Part shown: in pieces, positions 34,773 through 44,471 of the stretch
How positions within the stretch are numbered: the stretch's first letter is position 1
Layout: every line of letters begins with the position of its first letter
NCBI RefSeq assembly: GCF_001303895.1
Contig: NZ_LJSD01000011.1
Coordinates: 620,001 to 684,000 of the forward strand
Reading direction: 5' to 3'
DNA from: Mesorhizobium sp. 1M-11
Lineage (GTDB): Bacteria; Pseudomonadota; Alphaproteobacteria; Rhizobiales; Rhizobiaceae
DNA length: 64,000 nucleotides
The notes under the pieces: generated by a model
The model's input: the letters and a program-made list of their open reading frames with translations, nothing else
What the model was told of the DNA's origin: nothing
The model's database searches: none
Translations under genes and position numbers: made by a program

Positions 34773-35996
34773 CTACTGCTTCTTCCCGGCCTCTTCGAAC
34801 CACGTCACTAGCAGCGCGCGTTCCTGGTCGGTGATCTGGGTGACGTTGCCTGGCGGCATCGCGTGGCTGCGGCCGGCCTGCAGATAGATCTCGCGCGCGT
34901 GTTCCGCAATCGTCGCGTCGCTGTCCAATATCACGCCCTTGGGTGCGTGATAGATGCCCTCATAGACCGGCTCCTGCGTGTGGCACATGGAGCAGCGGCC
35001 GAGAACAGCATCGCGCGCTGCCGGAAAATGCGTGGAGGCGGTGTAGACCTCTGCCGTCGACGAGACTTTCTGTTCCCCGGTCAGCACCTTTGGCACCGTC
35101 GACAGCCACATGATGATGATGAACAGGATCGCGGCAGCCAGCCAGGTCCAGGTCGGATTGCCCTTGCGGGCATGCTGCGTGTTGAAGAAGTGGCGGATCA
35201 GCACACCGATCAGGAACACCAGCGAAGCGATGATCCAGTTGAATTGCGTGCCGAACGCCAGCGGATAGTGGTTCGACAGCATGAGGAACAATACCGGCAG
35301 TGTCAGGTAGTTGTTGTGCGTCGAGCGGGTCTTGGCGATCTTGCCGTATTTGGGATCGGGCTTGCGGCCGGCGATGAGGTCGGCGACCACGATCTTCTGG
35401 TTCGGAATGATGACCATGAAGACGTTGGCCGACATGATCGTAGCGGTGATGGCGCCGAGATGCAGGAAGGCGGCGCGTCCGGTGAAGAGGTGCGTCAGGC
35501 CCCAGGCCATGAACACCAGGATCACATAGAGCACCAGCATCAGCAGCGTGTCGTGGTTGCGGAGCGGCGAACGGCACAGGAGATCGTAGACGATCCAGCC
35601 GGAAGCCAGGCAGGCGAGCGAAATCAGGATAGCGACCGGTGCTGATACGTCCAGCACGTTGCGGTCGATCAGGAACAGATCCGCGCCGGCATAGTAGACG
35701 ATCGCCAGCATGGCGAAGCCGGACAACCAGGTGGCATAGGATTCCCATTTGAACCAGGTCAGGTGCTCCGGCATCTCGGCCGGCGCCACGAGGTATTTCT
35801 GGATGTGGTAGAAGCCGCCACCGTGGACCTGCCACTCCTCGCCATGGGCGCCAGCCGGCAGGCCGGGCCGCTGCCGCAGACCGAGGTCAAGCGCGACGAA
35901 ATAGAAGGACGAGCCGATCCAGGCGATACCGGTGATCACGTGCAGCCAGCGCACCGCGAATGCCACCCAATCCCAGAAAATCACATAGTCGAGCAT
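34773..35996 (-). CDS. puuD: Membrane-bound urate hydroxylase with cytochrome c domain
   Basis: A 407-residue protein with about eight hydrophobic segments in the first 290 residues (YVIFWDWVAFAVRWLHVITGIAWIG...), then a C-terminal cytochrome c domain with the heme motif CSMCH and axial region RSHAMPPGN. PuuD oxidises urate to 5-hydroxyisourate and passes electrons through the cytochrome c domain to the respiratory chain instead of forming H2O2. GGGGTGGAGC precedes the ATG. It is divergent from a LysR regulator that probably controls it. Confidence 0.92.
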   Translation of the reverse strand: MLDYVIFWDWVAFAVRWLHVITGIAWIGSSFYFVALDLGLRQRPGLPAGAHGEEWQVHGGGFYHIQKYLVAPAEMPEHLTWFKWESYATWLSGFAMLAIVYYAGADLFLIDRNVLDVSAPVAILISLACLASGWIVYDLLCRSPLRNHDTLLMLVLYVILVFMAWGLTHLFTGRAAFLHLGAITATIMSANVFMVIIPNQKIVVADLIAGRKPDPKYGKIAKTRSTHNNYLTLPVLFLMLSNHYPLAFGTQFNWIIASLVFLIGVLIRHFFNTQHARKGNPTWTWLAAAILFIIIMWLSTVPKVLTGEQKVSSTAEVYTASTHFPAARDAVLGRCSMCHTQEPVYEGIYHAPKGVILDSDATIAEHAREIYLQAGRSHAMPPGNVTQITDQERALLVTWFEEAGKKQ

Positions 35997-36137
35997 GCTC
36001 CACCCCTTCGTGCCGATCAGGCGACATTACGGACTGGCGCACAAATCGAAAGAGGCGAGCGACACGATGACTTTCAAAAAAAAATGGAAAATAGTAGCTT
36101 GGTATCAAAATCAGGCGCAGAGGGAACGCCCTGGACA

Positions 36138-37058
36138 ATGGCTTATCTCGACAACATCGCCGTGTTCGTTCGCGTCGTCGAACTTGGCAACCTGTCTGCC
36201 GCCGGGCGCGACATGCGCATTTCGCCGGCTGTCGCATCGAACCGTATCAAGGAACTCGAAAAACATCTCGGCGTGCGCCTGTTCAACCGCACGACGCGGC
36301 AACTGATGCCAACCGAGCACGGAACCGTGTTCTACACCGGTGCCAAGCAGGTTCTGGATGCCATCGTCGAAGCCGAGGCTGCCGTCGCCGCATTGTCGGG
36401 CCAGCCACGCGGCACTATTCGCGTTACCGCCCCGCTCGGGCTCGGACGCAGGCTGATCGCCTCCGGCATTCCGGATTTCCACGACACATATCCTGATATC
36501 GAGGTACGCCTGCGCCTGTCCGACCACAATGTCGATATCCTTAAGGAAGGCATCGACGTTGCTTTCCGACTCGGCGTGATCGAGGATTCATCCTTGAGGA
36601 TGCGCGGCATCATGGAATGCGAGCGCGTGCTGGTCGCCTCCCCGAAATATCTCGAAGCGCGCGGCGAGCCCTCCGATCCCAGCGAGCTCATCGGCAGGAA
36701 ACATGACTGCCTGATGCTGCGGTACCCCGGCAGCCGGGAGTTCTTCTGGATGCTGCAGATGCCCGAAGGCGTGGTGAAATTCGAGGTCCACGGACCCTTC
36801 GACAGCGACGACGGCGACGTATTGACGGAATGGGCGCTGGCAGGTCGCGGTATCATCAACAAGCCGCGCTTCGAGGTCGAGCCGTATATCCGTGACAAGC
36901 GCCTGCAGGTGATCCTGACCAAGACGCCACCGACACCCGTGCAGTTTGCCGCCGTCTATCCGCACAAGAAATTGCAGGATCCGAAAGTACGGCTCCTGCT
37001 CGATTTCATGGCCGACCGTTGCCAGAAACTGATCCGCGACATCCTGGCCGGGAAATAG
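36138..37058 (+). CDS. LysR-family regulator, probably of purine catabolism
   Basis: A 306-residue LysR regulator with the N-terminal HTH (MAYLDNIAVFVRVVELGNLS, ISPAVASNRIKELEKHLG, LFNRTTRQLMPTE) and a substrate-binding domain. The ATG at 36138 gives a normal LysR N-terminus; longer frames reach back over puuD. It is divergent from puuD and near the xdh genes, so urate or another purine intermediate may be its inducer. That is inference. Confidence 0.87.
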   Translation: MAYLDNIAVFVRVVELGNLSAAGRDMRISPAVASNRIKELEKHLGVRLFNRTTRQLMPTEHGTVFYTGAKQVLDAIVEAEAAVAALSGQPRGTIRVTAPLGLGRRLIASGIPDFHDTYPDIEVRLRLSDHNVDILKEGIDVAFRLGVIEDSSLRMRGIMECERVLVASPKYLEARGEPSDPSELIGRKHDCLMLRYPGSREFFWMLQMPEGVVKFEVHGPFDSDDGDVLTEWALAGRGIINKPRFEVEPYIRDKRLQVILTKTPPTPVQFAAVYPHKKLQDPKVRLLLDFMADRCQKLIRDILAGK

Positions 37059-37175
37059 GCGGAACCATAGGGCCACGCTGTTCGTTGCGGCTTGCGCGGG
37101 TGACGTGAAAGCGACACTCTCGCTTCCGTTTCGCCAGCCAATCCTGCAAGCTCCCACGAAAACAGGAGATCTCCT

Positions 37176-37664
37176 ATGGCCGACTTCCAGACCAAGAACG
37201 ACCTGAAATCCAACACAAGAACGACTGCGATCGCCATCTTGAACGCACGCCTTGCCGAGGCGATCGATCTCGCGCTCATCACCAAACAGGCGCACTGGAA
37301 TGTCAAAGGTCCGCAGTTCATCGCCATTCACGAGATGCTCGACGGTTTCCGCACCGAGCTGGACGACCATGTCGACACCATCGCCGAACGCGCCGTGCAG
37401 CTTGGCGGCACAGCCCATGGCACGTCGCAGGATGTCACCAAGACGACCACGCTGAAGCCCTATCCGACCGACATCCACAAGACCAAGGATCATCTGGCCG
37501 CGCTGATCGAACGCTACGCTGCCGTGGCGAAGTCCGCCCGTGCCGCGATAGATGAATCAGACGAGGCGGGCGATGCCGACACGGCCGACATCTTCACTGC
37601 CTATTCACGTGCGCTCGACAAGTCGCTGTGGTTCCTGGAAGCCCACACGCAGGAAAAAGAATAA
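37176..37664 (+). CDS. dps: Dps-family DNA-protection ferritin
   Basis: A 162-residue four-helix ferritin-like protein. The ferroxidase motif is visible (KQAHWNVKGPQFIAIHEMLDGFRTELDDHVDTIAERAVQLGG, with His, Asp and Glu ligands at the dimer interface). Dps dodecamers bind DNA and oxidise Fe(II) using H2O2. AGGAGA lies before the ATG. It is between the LysR gene and xdhC but in other respects independent; xanthine oxidation could generate oxidants, giving a loose link. Confidence 0.92.
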   Translation: MADFQTKNDLKSNTRTTAIAILNARLAEAIDLALITKQAHWNVKGPQFIAIHEMLDGFRTELDDHVDTIAERAVQLGGTAHGTSQDVTKTTTLKPYPTDIHKTKDHLAALIERYAAVAKSARAAIDESDEAGDADTADIFTAYSRALDKSLWFLEAHTQEKE

Positions 37665-37677
37665 GGGGCGTAACGCC

Positions 37678-38568
37678 TCAGGCAGCTTCCGCACCGGCCT
37701 TGACCTGGTGCCGGACCAGCGCCGTCATCATCTCGGAAGCGGCAAGGGCCGCGATCACCGGCGGACGCTTGTCCTTCACGGCATCGCCGCCGATCGGTGA
37801 GACCAGCCGTTCGAATTCGGCTTCCGAGCCGTTGGCAGTCTTCAGGAACCAGTTCCTGAAGGTCGCCTTCTTGGTCTTGGAGCCGATCATGCCGACATAG
37901 GCGGTGTCGTTGCGCTTCAAGGCTTCGGCGGCGATCAGGAAATCCAGCGCATGGTCGTGGGTGAGCACAGCGAACGCAGAACCCGCCGGCGCTTGCCGCA
38001 CCATTTCCTCAGGCATCGCGGTCAGCCTTGTCTCGACCGCCTCGGTGATGCCCTCCAGTTCCTCGGCGCGTGTTTCCACGACGACCACATGGAGGGGCAG
38101 CAGCGACACGGAGGCAGCAAGCGCCTTGCCGACATGGCCGCCGCCGAAAATATAGAGATGCGGCAAATGCTCTTCTTCGGCTTGTGCCGTCGCGATCAAT
38201 TCCGCGGCCATGACGCCATCCACCAACCTGATGAGCACCTCGACGCGACCGCCGCAGCATTGGCCGATCTCCGGCCCCAGCGGCACATCGAGCGTCGCGC
38301 AGGCTTCCTGGACATCGATGCGATGAACCGTAGCAGGCTCCATGCCCTTGCGCGACGGCAGCACCCCCGACATCTGCCTGGCCTTGTCGATCGCCATATA
38401 TTCGAGCTGGCCGCCACCGATCGTGCCGTAGGTCGCTATGGGCGACACCAGCATGTAGGCGCCCTTCTCGCGCGGCGTCGACCCTCTCGTGCCGGCCACT
38501 TCAACCAGCGCGACCGGACCGGTGCCGGCAAGGAATTCTTTCAGGTCCTGCACTTTCGAGGTCATCAT
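37678..38568 (-). CDS. xdhC: Xanthine dehydrogenase accessory protein XdhC
   Basis: A 296-residue protein of the XdhC/CoxI family, which binds molybdenum cofactor, promotes its sulfuration and inserts it into XdhB. The N-terminal CoxI-type domain (VAGTRGSTPREKGAYMLV, GGGQLEYMA, GQCCGGRVEVL) and C-terminal Rossmann domain (IFGGGHVGKALAASV, YVGMIGSKTKK) are present. The ATG at 38568 has GGACGGGA before it; ATG 38595 is an alternative. It is last in the minus-strand order uraH-xdhA-xdhB-xdhC. Confidence 0.9.
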   Translation of the reverse strand: MMTSKVQDLKEFLAGTGPVALVEVAGTRGSTPREKGAYMLVSPIATYGTIGGGQLEYMAIDKARQMSGVLPSRKGMEPATVHRIDVQEACATLDVPLGPEIGQCCGGRVEVLIRLVDGVMAAELIATAQAEEEHLPHLYIFGGGHVGKALAASVSLLPLHVVVVETRAEELEGITEAVETRLTAMPEEMVRQAPAGSAFAVLTHDHALDFLIAAEALKRNDTAYVGMIGSKTKKATFRNWFLKTANGSEAEFERLVSPIGGDAVKDKRPPVIAALAASEMMTALVRHQVKAGAEAA

Positions 38569-38625
38569 CGCATTCCCGTCCTGGGAATATAACACTTGTC
38601 GCGTCGGATTGCCCGTATGGCAGGC

Positions 38626-40986
38626 TCACGCCTTGCCGCGCACTTCCTTCTTGAGCCGCTCGACTGCCATCAGCACACGCTCAGGCGTTGCCGGTGCATC
38701 GAGGCGCGGGCTGATCTTGTGATCGGCCACGCTGGCGACCGCGTCCGAGAGCGCCTGCAGCACCGAAATGCCGAGTGGCAATGGCGGCTCACCGACAGCC
38801 TTGGAGCGGTGGATCGTCGGCTCATAGGCCTGCGACCAGTCGGTCAAGGCGACGTTGAAGATCTTCGGCCGGTCGGACGCCAGCGGGATCTTGTAGGTCG
38901 ATGGCGCGTGCGTGCGCAGCCGGCCCTTGCCGTCCCACCACAATTCCTCGGTGGTCAGCCAGCCCATGCCCTGGACGAAGCCACCCTCGACCTGGCCGAT
39001 ATCGATCGCCCGGTTCAGCGAGCGGCCGGTGTCATGCAGGATGTCGGTGCGCTCGACAACGTATTCGCCGGTCAAGGTGTCGATCGAGACTTCCGAACAG
39101 GCGGCGCCATAGGCGTAATAATAGAAGGCGTGCCCTCGGCCCTTGGCGCGATCCCAATGGATCTTCGGCGTCTTGTAGTGCCCTGCCGCCGAAAGCTGGA
39201 TCCGGTTGAGATAGGCCTGCTTGACGAGGTCGTTGAAGGAAATCTCCTGATTGCCGATGCGGACCCGGTTGGGCAGGAACACCACCTGATCGGCCGGCAC
39301 CGAGTATTTTTCCGCAGCGAAGTCGATCAGCCGCTCCTTGATCTGGCGTGCCGCGTTCTGGGCAGCCATGCCATTGAGATCGGCGCCGGAGGAGGCAGCC
39401 GTCGGCGCGGTGTTGGGCACCTTGGCGGTGGTGGTCGCGGTGATCTTCACCCGCTCAAGATCGATCTGGAACTCTTCGGCCACCACCTGCGCCACTTTGA
39501 GATGCAAGCCCTGCCCCATCTCGGTGCCGCCGTGGTTCATGTGCACCGAACCGTCATTGTAGATGTGCACCAGCGCGCCGGCTTGGTTGGACTCGGTCTT
39601 GGTGAAGGAAATGCCGAATTTGACCGGGGTGAGCGCAATGCCGCGCTTGATGAAGCGGCTGTTGGCATTGAACGCCGCGATCTCGCGACGGCGGCCGGCA
39701 TAGTCGGCGCTTGCTTCCAGTTCCGCCACGACGCGGTGGATGATGTTGTCCTCGACCTTCTGGTGATAGGGCGTGACGTTGCGTTCGCCCGTCGTGCCCA
39801 TGGCGTCGTAGAAATTCAGTTTGCGGATCTCGAGCGGATCCTTGCCAACGGCAAACGCCACCTCTTCGATGACACGCTCGGCGCCGACCATGCCCTGCGG
39901 GCCACCGAAGCCACGGAAGGCGGTGTTGGACACGGTGTTGGTGTAGAGCGGCGCCGATTTGGCGTGCACGTTCGGATAGAAATAGGCGTTGTCGCAGTGG
40001 AACAGCGCGCGATCGCCGACCGGGCCGGACAGGTCGGCCGAGAAGCCGGCATTGAGCGCGAACATAAAATCGACACCGAGGATGTTGCCCTCGTCGTCGA
40101 AGCCGACATCGTAGTCGATAACGAAGTCGTGCCGCTTGCCGGTGGCCGTCATGTCCTCGTCGCGGTCGAGGCGCACCTTCACCGCACGCTTGTGTTTCTT
40201 GGCGGCGATGGCGGCAATGGCCGCACACTGGTTGGCCTGCGTCTCCTTGCCGCCGAAACCGCCGCCCATGCGGCGCACTTCCACGGTGACGGCATGGCTC
40301 GGCACGCCGAGCGCATGCGCGACAAGGTGCTGCGTTTCGCTCGGCCCCTGCGTGGAACAATGGACGATGACCTCGTCATCCTCCCCAGGCACCGCGAGGG
40401 AAACCTGGCCCTCCAGATAGAAATGGTCCTGCCCGCCCAGCTTCATGCGGTTCTTGATGCGGCGCGGTGCTGCCGCGATCGCCGCGTCGGGATCGCCACG
40501 CTTCAGGGTCAGCGGCGTCACCACCTGCCTGTCCTTCAGCGGATCAAGGTCCCAGATGTTGAGGATCGCCGGCAGTTCTTCATATTCGATCCTGGCCAGG
40601 CGCGCGGCGCTGCGTGCCGCTTCGCGTGTCTCGGCGATGACCGCGAAGATCGGCTGGCCGTGAAACTCCACCTTGCCTTCGGCAAAGACCGGATCGTCAT
40701 GCATGCCGCTGGGCGACACGTCGTTTTCGCCGGGCACATCCTTGTAGGTCAGCACATCGACCACTCCCGGTGCGGTACGCACGGCCGTCAGGTCGACTGT
40801 TTTCAGCTTGGCATGGGTGACAGTCGACAGACCGAGGCCGACATGCAGCGTGCCCGCCGGTTCCGGCAGGTCGTCGATATAGACCGCGGTGCCGGCGACG
40901 TGCTTGTGGGCGGAATCGTGGCGCTGGTCGGTATGGACGCCGCCGACGATCTTCTGCGCCTTGAGATTTGGGGTGTGCTTGGTCAT
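38626..40986 (-). CDS. xdhB: Xanthine dehydrogenase molybdopterin-binding subunit
   Basis: A 786-residue large subunit that binds molybdenum cofactor and hydroxylates xanthine to urate. Characteristic segments are QDHFYLEGQVSLAVPGEDDE, GGGFGGKE, the FRGFGGPQGM loop and GEPPLPLG, whose Glu is the predicted catalytic base. The ATG at 40986 starts one base after the xdhA stop, which signals coupled translation. A two-subunit layout as in Rhodobacter capsulatus Xdh is expected. Confidence 0.93.
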   Translation of the reverse strand: MTKHTPNLKAQKIVGGVHTDQRHDSAHKHVAGTAVYIDDLPEPAGTLHVGLGLSTVTHAKLKTVDLTAVRTAPGVVDVLTYKDVPGENDVSPSGMHDDPVFAEGKVEFHGQPIFAVIAETREAARSAARLARIEYEELPAILNIWDLDPLKDRQVVTPLTLKRGDPDAAIAAAPRRIKNRMKLGGQDHFYLEGQVSLAVPGEDDEVIVHCSTQGPSETQHLVAHALGVPSHAVTVEVRRMGGGFGGKETQANQCAAIAAIAAKKHKRAVKVRLDRDEDMTATGKRHDFVIDYDVGFDDEGNILGVDFMFALNAGFSADLSGPVGDRALFHCDNAYFYPNVHAKSAPLYTNTVSNTAFRGFGGPQGMVGAERVIEEVAFAVGKDPLEIRKLNFYDAMGTTGERNVTPYHQKVEDNIIHRVVAELEASADYAGRRREIAAFNANSRFIKRGIALTPVKFGISFTKTESNQAGALVHIYNDGSVHMNHGGTEMGQGLHLKVAQVVAEEFQIDLERVKITATTTAKVPNTAPTAASSGADLNGMAAQNAARQIKERLIDFAAEKYSVPADQVVFLPNRVRIGNQEISFNDLVKQAYLNRIQLSAAGHYKTPKIHWDRAKGRGHAFYYYAYGAACSEVSIDTLTGEYVVERTDILHDTGRSLNRAIDIGQVEGGFVQGMGWLTTEELWWDGKGRLRTHAPSTYKIPLASDRPKIFNVALTDWSQAYEPTIHRSKAVGEPPLPLGISVLQALSDAVASVADHKISPRLDAPATPERVLMAVERLKKEVRGKA

Positions 40987-40987
40987 C

Positions 40988-42469
40988 TCACGCCGCCTCG
41001 TAACGTGACACCTGGAATGGCGCCCTGGTGCCGGTGGTCTCGGTATGGAAACGCAGCAGAAGGTTCCTTGCCGCCAGCGCCCGATATTCGGCTGTCGCGC
41101 GCATGTCGGTGAGCGGCGCGAAGTCTTCGGCGTATTTCGCCATGGCCGCCTCCACCGTCGCCTCGGTCCATGGCTTGCCGAGCAGCGCCTTTTCCACTGC
41201 GGTCGCCCGCTTCGGCGTCGCCGCCATGCCGCCATAGGCGATGCGGATCGATGCCACCGTGCCGTCCTTGGCGAGCTTCAGGCTGAAGGCGCCGAGCGTC
41301 GCGGTGATGTCCTCGTCGCGGCGCTTGGTGATCTTGTAGACCGCGAACTTTTCGCCCTTTTCCGGGATCGGCACATGCACGGCCTCGACGAACTCGCCTG
41401 GCTGGCGATCCTGCTTGCCATAGGCGATGAAGAATTTCTCGAGCGAGATGGTGCGGCGCTTCTTGCCCTTGCGCAAGGTGAGCTTGGCGTCGAGCGCGAT
41501 CAACGGCGGCGGCGTGTCACCGATCGGCGAGCCATTGGCGATGTTGCCGCCGATCGTGCCCATGTTGCGCACCTGCTCGCCGCCGATGCGGTCAATGAGC
41601 GGCCCGAGCGCCGGAATGCGCTTGGCGAGCAAGGAGAATGCTTCGGTGTAGGTGACGCCCGCGCCGATCGAGATGACTCCCTTGTCCTCGGAGATCGTGC
41701 GCAAGCCCTCGATCCCCGCGATGAAGACCACCGGCGAGATGTCGCGCATATGCTTGGTCACCCACAGGCCGACATCGGTCGACCCCGCCACGATGGTGGC
41801 CTGCGGCTCGGCTTCCAGCACCTTGGCGAAGTCGTCGACATCGGCAGGCACAATGAAACGATCCTTGCCGGCACCAACCTCGACGCGGGTGCCGTCCTGA
41901 AGCTCGGTCAGGCGCGCGATCACAGCCTTGCGCTCCGCCTGCAGCGGATCCTTCGCGGCCTTGCCATAGCTGGAGATGGCCCGTGCGGCGCGCATGATCG
42001 CTTCATAGCCCGTGCAGCGGCAAAGATTGCCCTGCAGCGCCTTTTCGATCTCGGCGTCGGATGGCTCGGGCGACTTCATCCAAAGCGCATAGAGCGACAT
42101 GACGAAGCCAGGCGTGCAGAAGCCGCATTGCGAGCCGTGGAAATCGACCATCGCCTGCTGCACGGGATGCAGCGTGTCGCTCGCTCCGGCGAGATGTTCG
42201 ATCGTCACGACATGGGTGGCGTCGAGCGAACCCATGAAGCGGATGCACGCGTTGACACTCTCATAGACCAGCTTGCCGGCGACCAGCTTGCCGACCAGAA
42301 CCGTGCAGGCGCCGCAATCACCCTCGGCGCAGCCTTCCTTTGAGCCCTTGAGCGAACGGGAAAGGCGGAGCCAGTCGAGCAGCGTCTGGTCGGGCGCGAC
42401 ATCGCTCAACGCGACATCGCGGCCGTTGAGGATGAAGCGCAGCTCGGAGCGGATCTTGAGTTTGGCCAT
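40988..42469 (-). CDS. xdhA: Xanthine dehydrogenase small subunit (Fe-S and FAD)
   Basis: A 493-residue subunit. The N-terminal plant-type [2Fe-2S] domain (GCAEGDCGACTVLVG), a second helical [2Fe-2S] domain (QCGFCTPGFVM and GNLCRCTGYEAI), a FAD domain (TIVAGSTDVGLWVTK, GGNIANGSPIGDTPPPLIAL) and the CO_deh_flav C-terminal region follow in order. It passes electrons from XdhB molybdenum to NAD+. It lies three bases downstream of uraH. Confidence 0.93.
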   Translation of the reverse strand: MAKLKIRSELRFILNGRDVALSDVAPDQTLLDWLRLSRSLKGSKEGCAEGDCGACTVLVGKLVAGKLVYESVNACIRFMGSLDATHVVTIEHLAGASDTLHPVQQAMVDFHGSQCGFCTPGFVMSLYALWMKSPEPSDAEIEKALQGNLCRCTGYEAIMRAARAISSYGKAAKDPLQAERKAVIARLTELQDGTRVEVGAGKDRFIVPADVDDFAKVLEAEPQATIVAGSTDVGLWVTKHMRDISPVVFIAGIEGLRTISEDKGVISIGAGVTYTEAFSLLAKRIPALGPLIDRIGGEQVRNMGTIGGNIANGSPIGDTPPPLIALDAKLTLRKGKKRRTISLEKFFIAYGKQDRQPGEFVEAVHVPIPEKGEKFAVYKITKRRDEDITATLGAFSLKLAKDGTVASIRIAYGGMAATPKRATAVEKALLGKPWTEATVEAAMAKYAEDFAPLTDMRATAEYRALAARNLLLRFHTETTGTRAPFQVSRYEAA

Positions 42470-42472
42470 TGC

Positions 42473-42847
42473 TCAGCTTCCCCGATACGTCGAATAGCTG
42501 TAGGGCGAGATCAACAGCGGCACGTGATAATGCTTGGCCTCGGCCATACCGAAACGGATCGGCACGATGTCGAGGAAAGGCGGTTCGGCCAGCTTGGCGC
42601 CGGAGCGGCGCAGATAATCGCCAGCAGAGAAGACCAGCTCGTATTCGCCAAGCTTGAACTCGTCACCAGCCAGAAGCGGCGCATCGCAACGGCCGTCGCT
42701 GTTGGTGGCCACACTCTTCAGATGCGTGCGCTTGCCGTCGTCGAGACGGAACAGATCGACGAGCAGACCGGCTGCCGGCTTGCCGGTCGCCGTATCAAGC
42801 ACATGCGTCGTCAGACGCCCGCCATTGTTGTGCGACGTTTCCGCCAA
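42473..42847 (-). CDS. uraH: 5-hydroxyisourate hydrolase
   Basis: A 124-residue transthyretin-like hydrolase that opens 5-hydroxyisourate to OHCU. The motifs [14 protein letters not shown] (catalytic His), DGR and the C-terminal YRGS are in place. I assign the TTG at 42847 as start: GGGAGG lies six bases before it and the protein then has normal family length; an ATG at 42979 would add 44 residues without family similarity. It is first in the uraH-xdhABC series and divergent from puuE. Confidence 0.9.
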   Translation of the reverse strand: MAETSHNNGGRLTTHVLDTATGKPAAGLLVDLFRLDDGKRTHLKSVATNSDGRCDAPLLAGDEFKLGEYELVFSAGDYLRRSGAKLAEPPFLDIVPIRFGMAEAKHYHVPLLISPYSYSTYRGS

Positions 42848-42886
42848 TTGCCGCCTCCCATTCCGGTACAATCGAACATAGTGATG

Positions 42887-42901
42887 AATTGTGCGCCAAT
42901 T
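42887..42901. promoter_or_regulatory. Inverted repeat in the divergent uraH/puuE promoter
   Basis: AATTGTGCGCCAATT has arms AATTG and CAATT around five bases. It lies in the 179-base gap between the divergent purine operons and has the symmetry of a LysR-type site, so the LysR protein at 36138 is a candidate binder. The rest of the gap shows no gene. Confidence 0.35.
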
Positions 42902-43026
42902 AAAGGCGATGCATAAGCCCTGGTCGAGCGGACGGCACCAAAAAGCACTTTCAAAAATTTCGTGGTAATGGCGGCCCAAACCTTTGGATATCCTGGGGCC
43001 ACTTCCGGAACAACCGGCAGGGAGGA

Positions 43027-44463
43027 ATGATGCGTTACGTACGGGACATGCGTGGCTACGGAGCCAATCCGCCAGACCCGAAATGGCCGGGTGGCGCTCA
43101 TGTCGCCGTGCAATTCGTGGTCAACTACGAAGAAGGCGGTGAGAACTGCGTCCTGCATGGCGATGCGGCCTCGGAAGCGTTCCTGTCGGAAGTGGTGGGC
43201 GCAGCCCCCTGGCCGGGCAAGCGCCACTGGAACATGGAATCCATCTACGAATATGGCGCCCGGGCCGGTTTCTGGCGGCTGCACCGCATGTTCACCGAGG
43301 CTGGCGTGCCGGTGACTGTCTACGGCGTTGCTTCGGCGCTCGCGCGTTCACCCGATCATGTCGCGGCCATGGCCGCCGCGGGCTGGGAGATCGCCTCCCA
43401 CGGGCTGAAGTGGATCGACTATCGCGATCACGACGAGGCCGACGAAAAGCGCGACCTGGACGAAGCGATCCGCCTGCACAAGGAAGTGGTCGGCGAACGC
43501 CCGGCTGGGCTCTATCTTGGCCGCACCTCAGTGAATTCGGTGAAACTGGCTGCTGCCGAAGGCGGCTTTGCCTGGATTTCCGACACCTATGATGACGACC
43601 TGCCCTACTGGCTCGACCATGACGGCCACGGCAAGGCCATTCCGCCGCAACTCGTCATTCCTTACACCCTCGACGCCAACGACATGCGTTTCGCCACCCC
43701 GCAGGGCTTCAATTCGGGCGATCAGTTCTTCGCCTATCTCAAGGACGCGTTCGACACGCTCTATGCCGAGGGCAAGGCCGGACGCAGCGGCATGATGAGC
43801 ATCGGCCTGCATTGCCGCCTGATCGGCCGGCCGGGCCGCGCGGCGGCGCTGAAGCGCTTCATCGACTACGTGAAGAGCCACGACAAGGTCTGGCTGCCGC
43901 GACGCATCGATATCGCCAACCACTGGCGCGAACATCATCCTTACGAGCCGGCGGCGCTCCGCCCATCCCGCATGGACAGCCAGGAATTCGTGCAGCGCTT
44001 CGGTGGCATCTTCGAACACTCGCCCTGGATTGCCGAGCGCGCTTTCGAACTGGAGCTCGGTCCCGCGCATGACAGCGCCGGCGGCCTGCACAACGCACTC
44101 TGCCGTGCTTTCCGCTCGGCTTCCGAGACCGAACGTCTCGGCGTGCTCACCGCGCACCCGGATCTCGCCGGCAAGCTGGCGCAGGCCAGGCGGCTGACCG
44201 AAGATTCGACGAAGGAACAGGCCTCGGCCGGGCTCGACGCGCTGACCGACAAGGAGCGCGAACTGTTTTCCAAGCTCAACGCCGCCTACGTCACCACCTT
44301 CGGCTTCCCGTTCATCATCGCCGTGAAGGGCAAGACCAAGGAAGAAATCCTGGCGGCGTTCGAGACCCGCATCGGCAACAGCCGCGGCGAGGAGTTCGAG
44401 ACGGCCTGCAAGCAGGTCGAACGCATCGCGCTGCTGCGCCTCAAGGATATTTTGCCCGCATAG
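43027..44463 (+). CDS. puuE: Fused allantoinase (PuuE) and OHCU decarboxylase (UraD)
   Basis: A 478-residue fusion. Residues 1-310 are a cofactor-independent PuuE allantoinase of the polysaccharide-deacetylase fold ([51 protein letters not shown]). Residues about 316-478 are UraD ([20 protein letters not shown] with the catalytic His, [18 protein letters not shown]). UraD makes S-allantoin from OHCU and PuuE then hydrolyses allantoin to allantoate, so consecutive steps are joined. AGGGAGGA precedes the ATG pair at 43027. It starts the plus-strand operon. Confidence 0.93.
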   Translation: MMRYVRDMRGYGANPPDPKWPGGAHVAVQFVVNYEEGGENCVLHGDAASEAFLSEVVGAAPWPGKRHWNMESIYEYGARAGFWRLHRMFTEAGVPVTVYGVASALARSPDHVAAMAAAGWEIASHGLKWIDYRDHDEADEKRDLDEAIRLHKEVVGERPAGLYLGRTSVNSVKLAAAEGGFAWISDTYDDDLPYWLDHDGHGKAIPPQLVIPYTLDANDMRFATPQGFNSGDQFFAYLKDAFDTLYAEGKAGRSGMMSIGLHCRLIGRPGRAAALKRFIDYVKSHDKVWLPRRIDIANHWREHHPYEPAALRPSRMDSQEFVQRFGGIFEHSPWIAERAFELELGPAHDSAGGLHNALCRAFRSASETERLGVLTAHPDLAGKLAQARRLTEDSTKEQASAGLDALTDKERELFSKLNAAYVTTFGFPFIIAVKGKTKEEILAAFETRIGNSRGEEFETACKQVERIALLRLKDILPA

Positions 44464-44471
44464 GTCTACTG

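Noticed and set aside
35763-36137. Upstream extension of the LysR gene across puuD
   Set aside because: It overlaps the puuD coding region antisense and precedes the normal LysR N-terminus, which begins at 36138.
38596-41112. Very long open frame on the plus strand antisense to xdhB and the end of xdhA
   Set aside because: The opposite frame encodes a complete xanthine dehydrogenase subunit. The antisense frame is a by-product of GC-rich codon use and has no recognisable domain.
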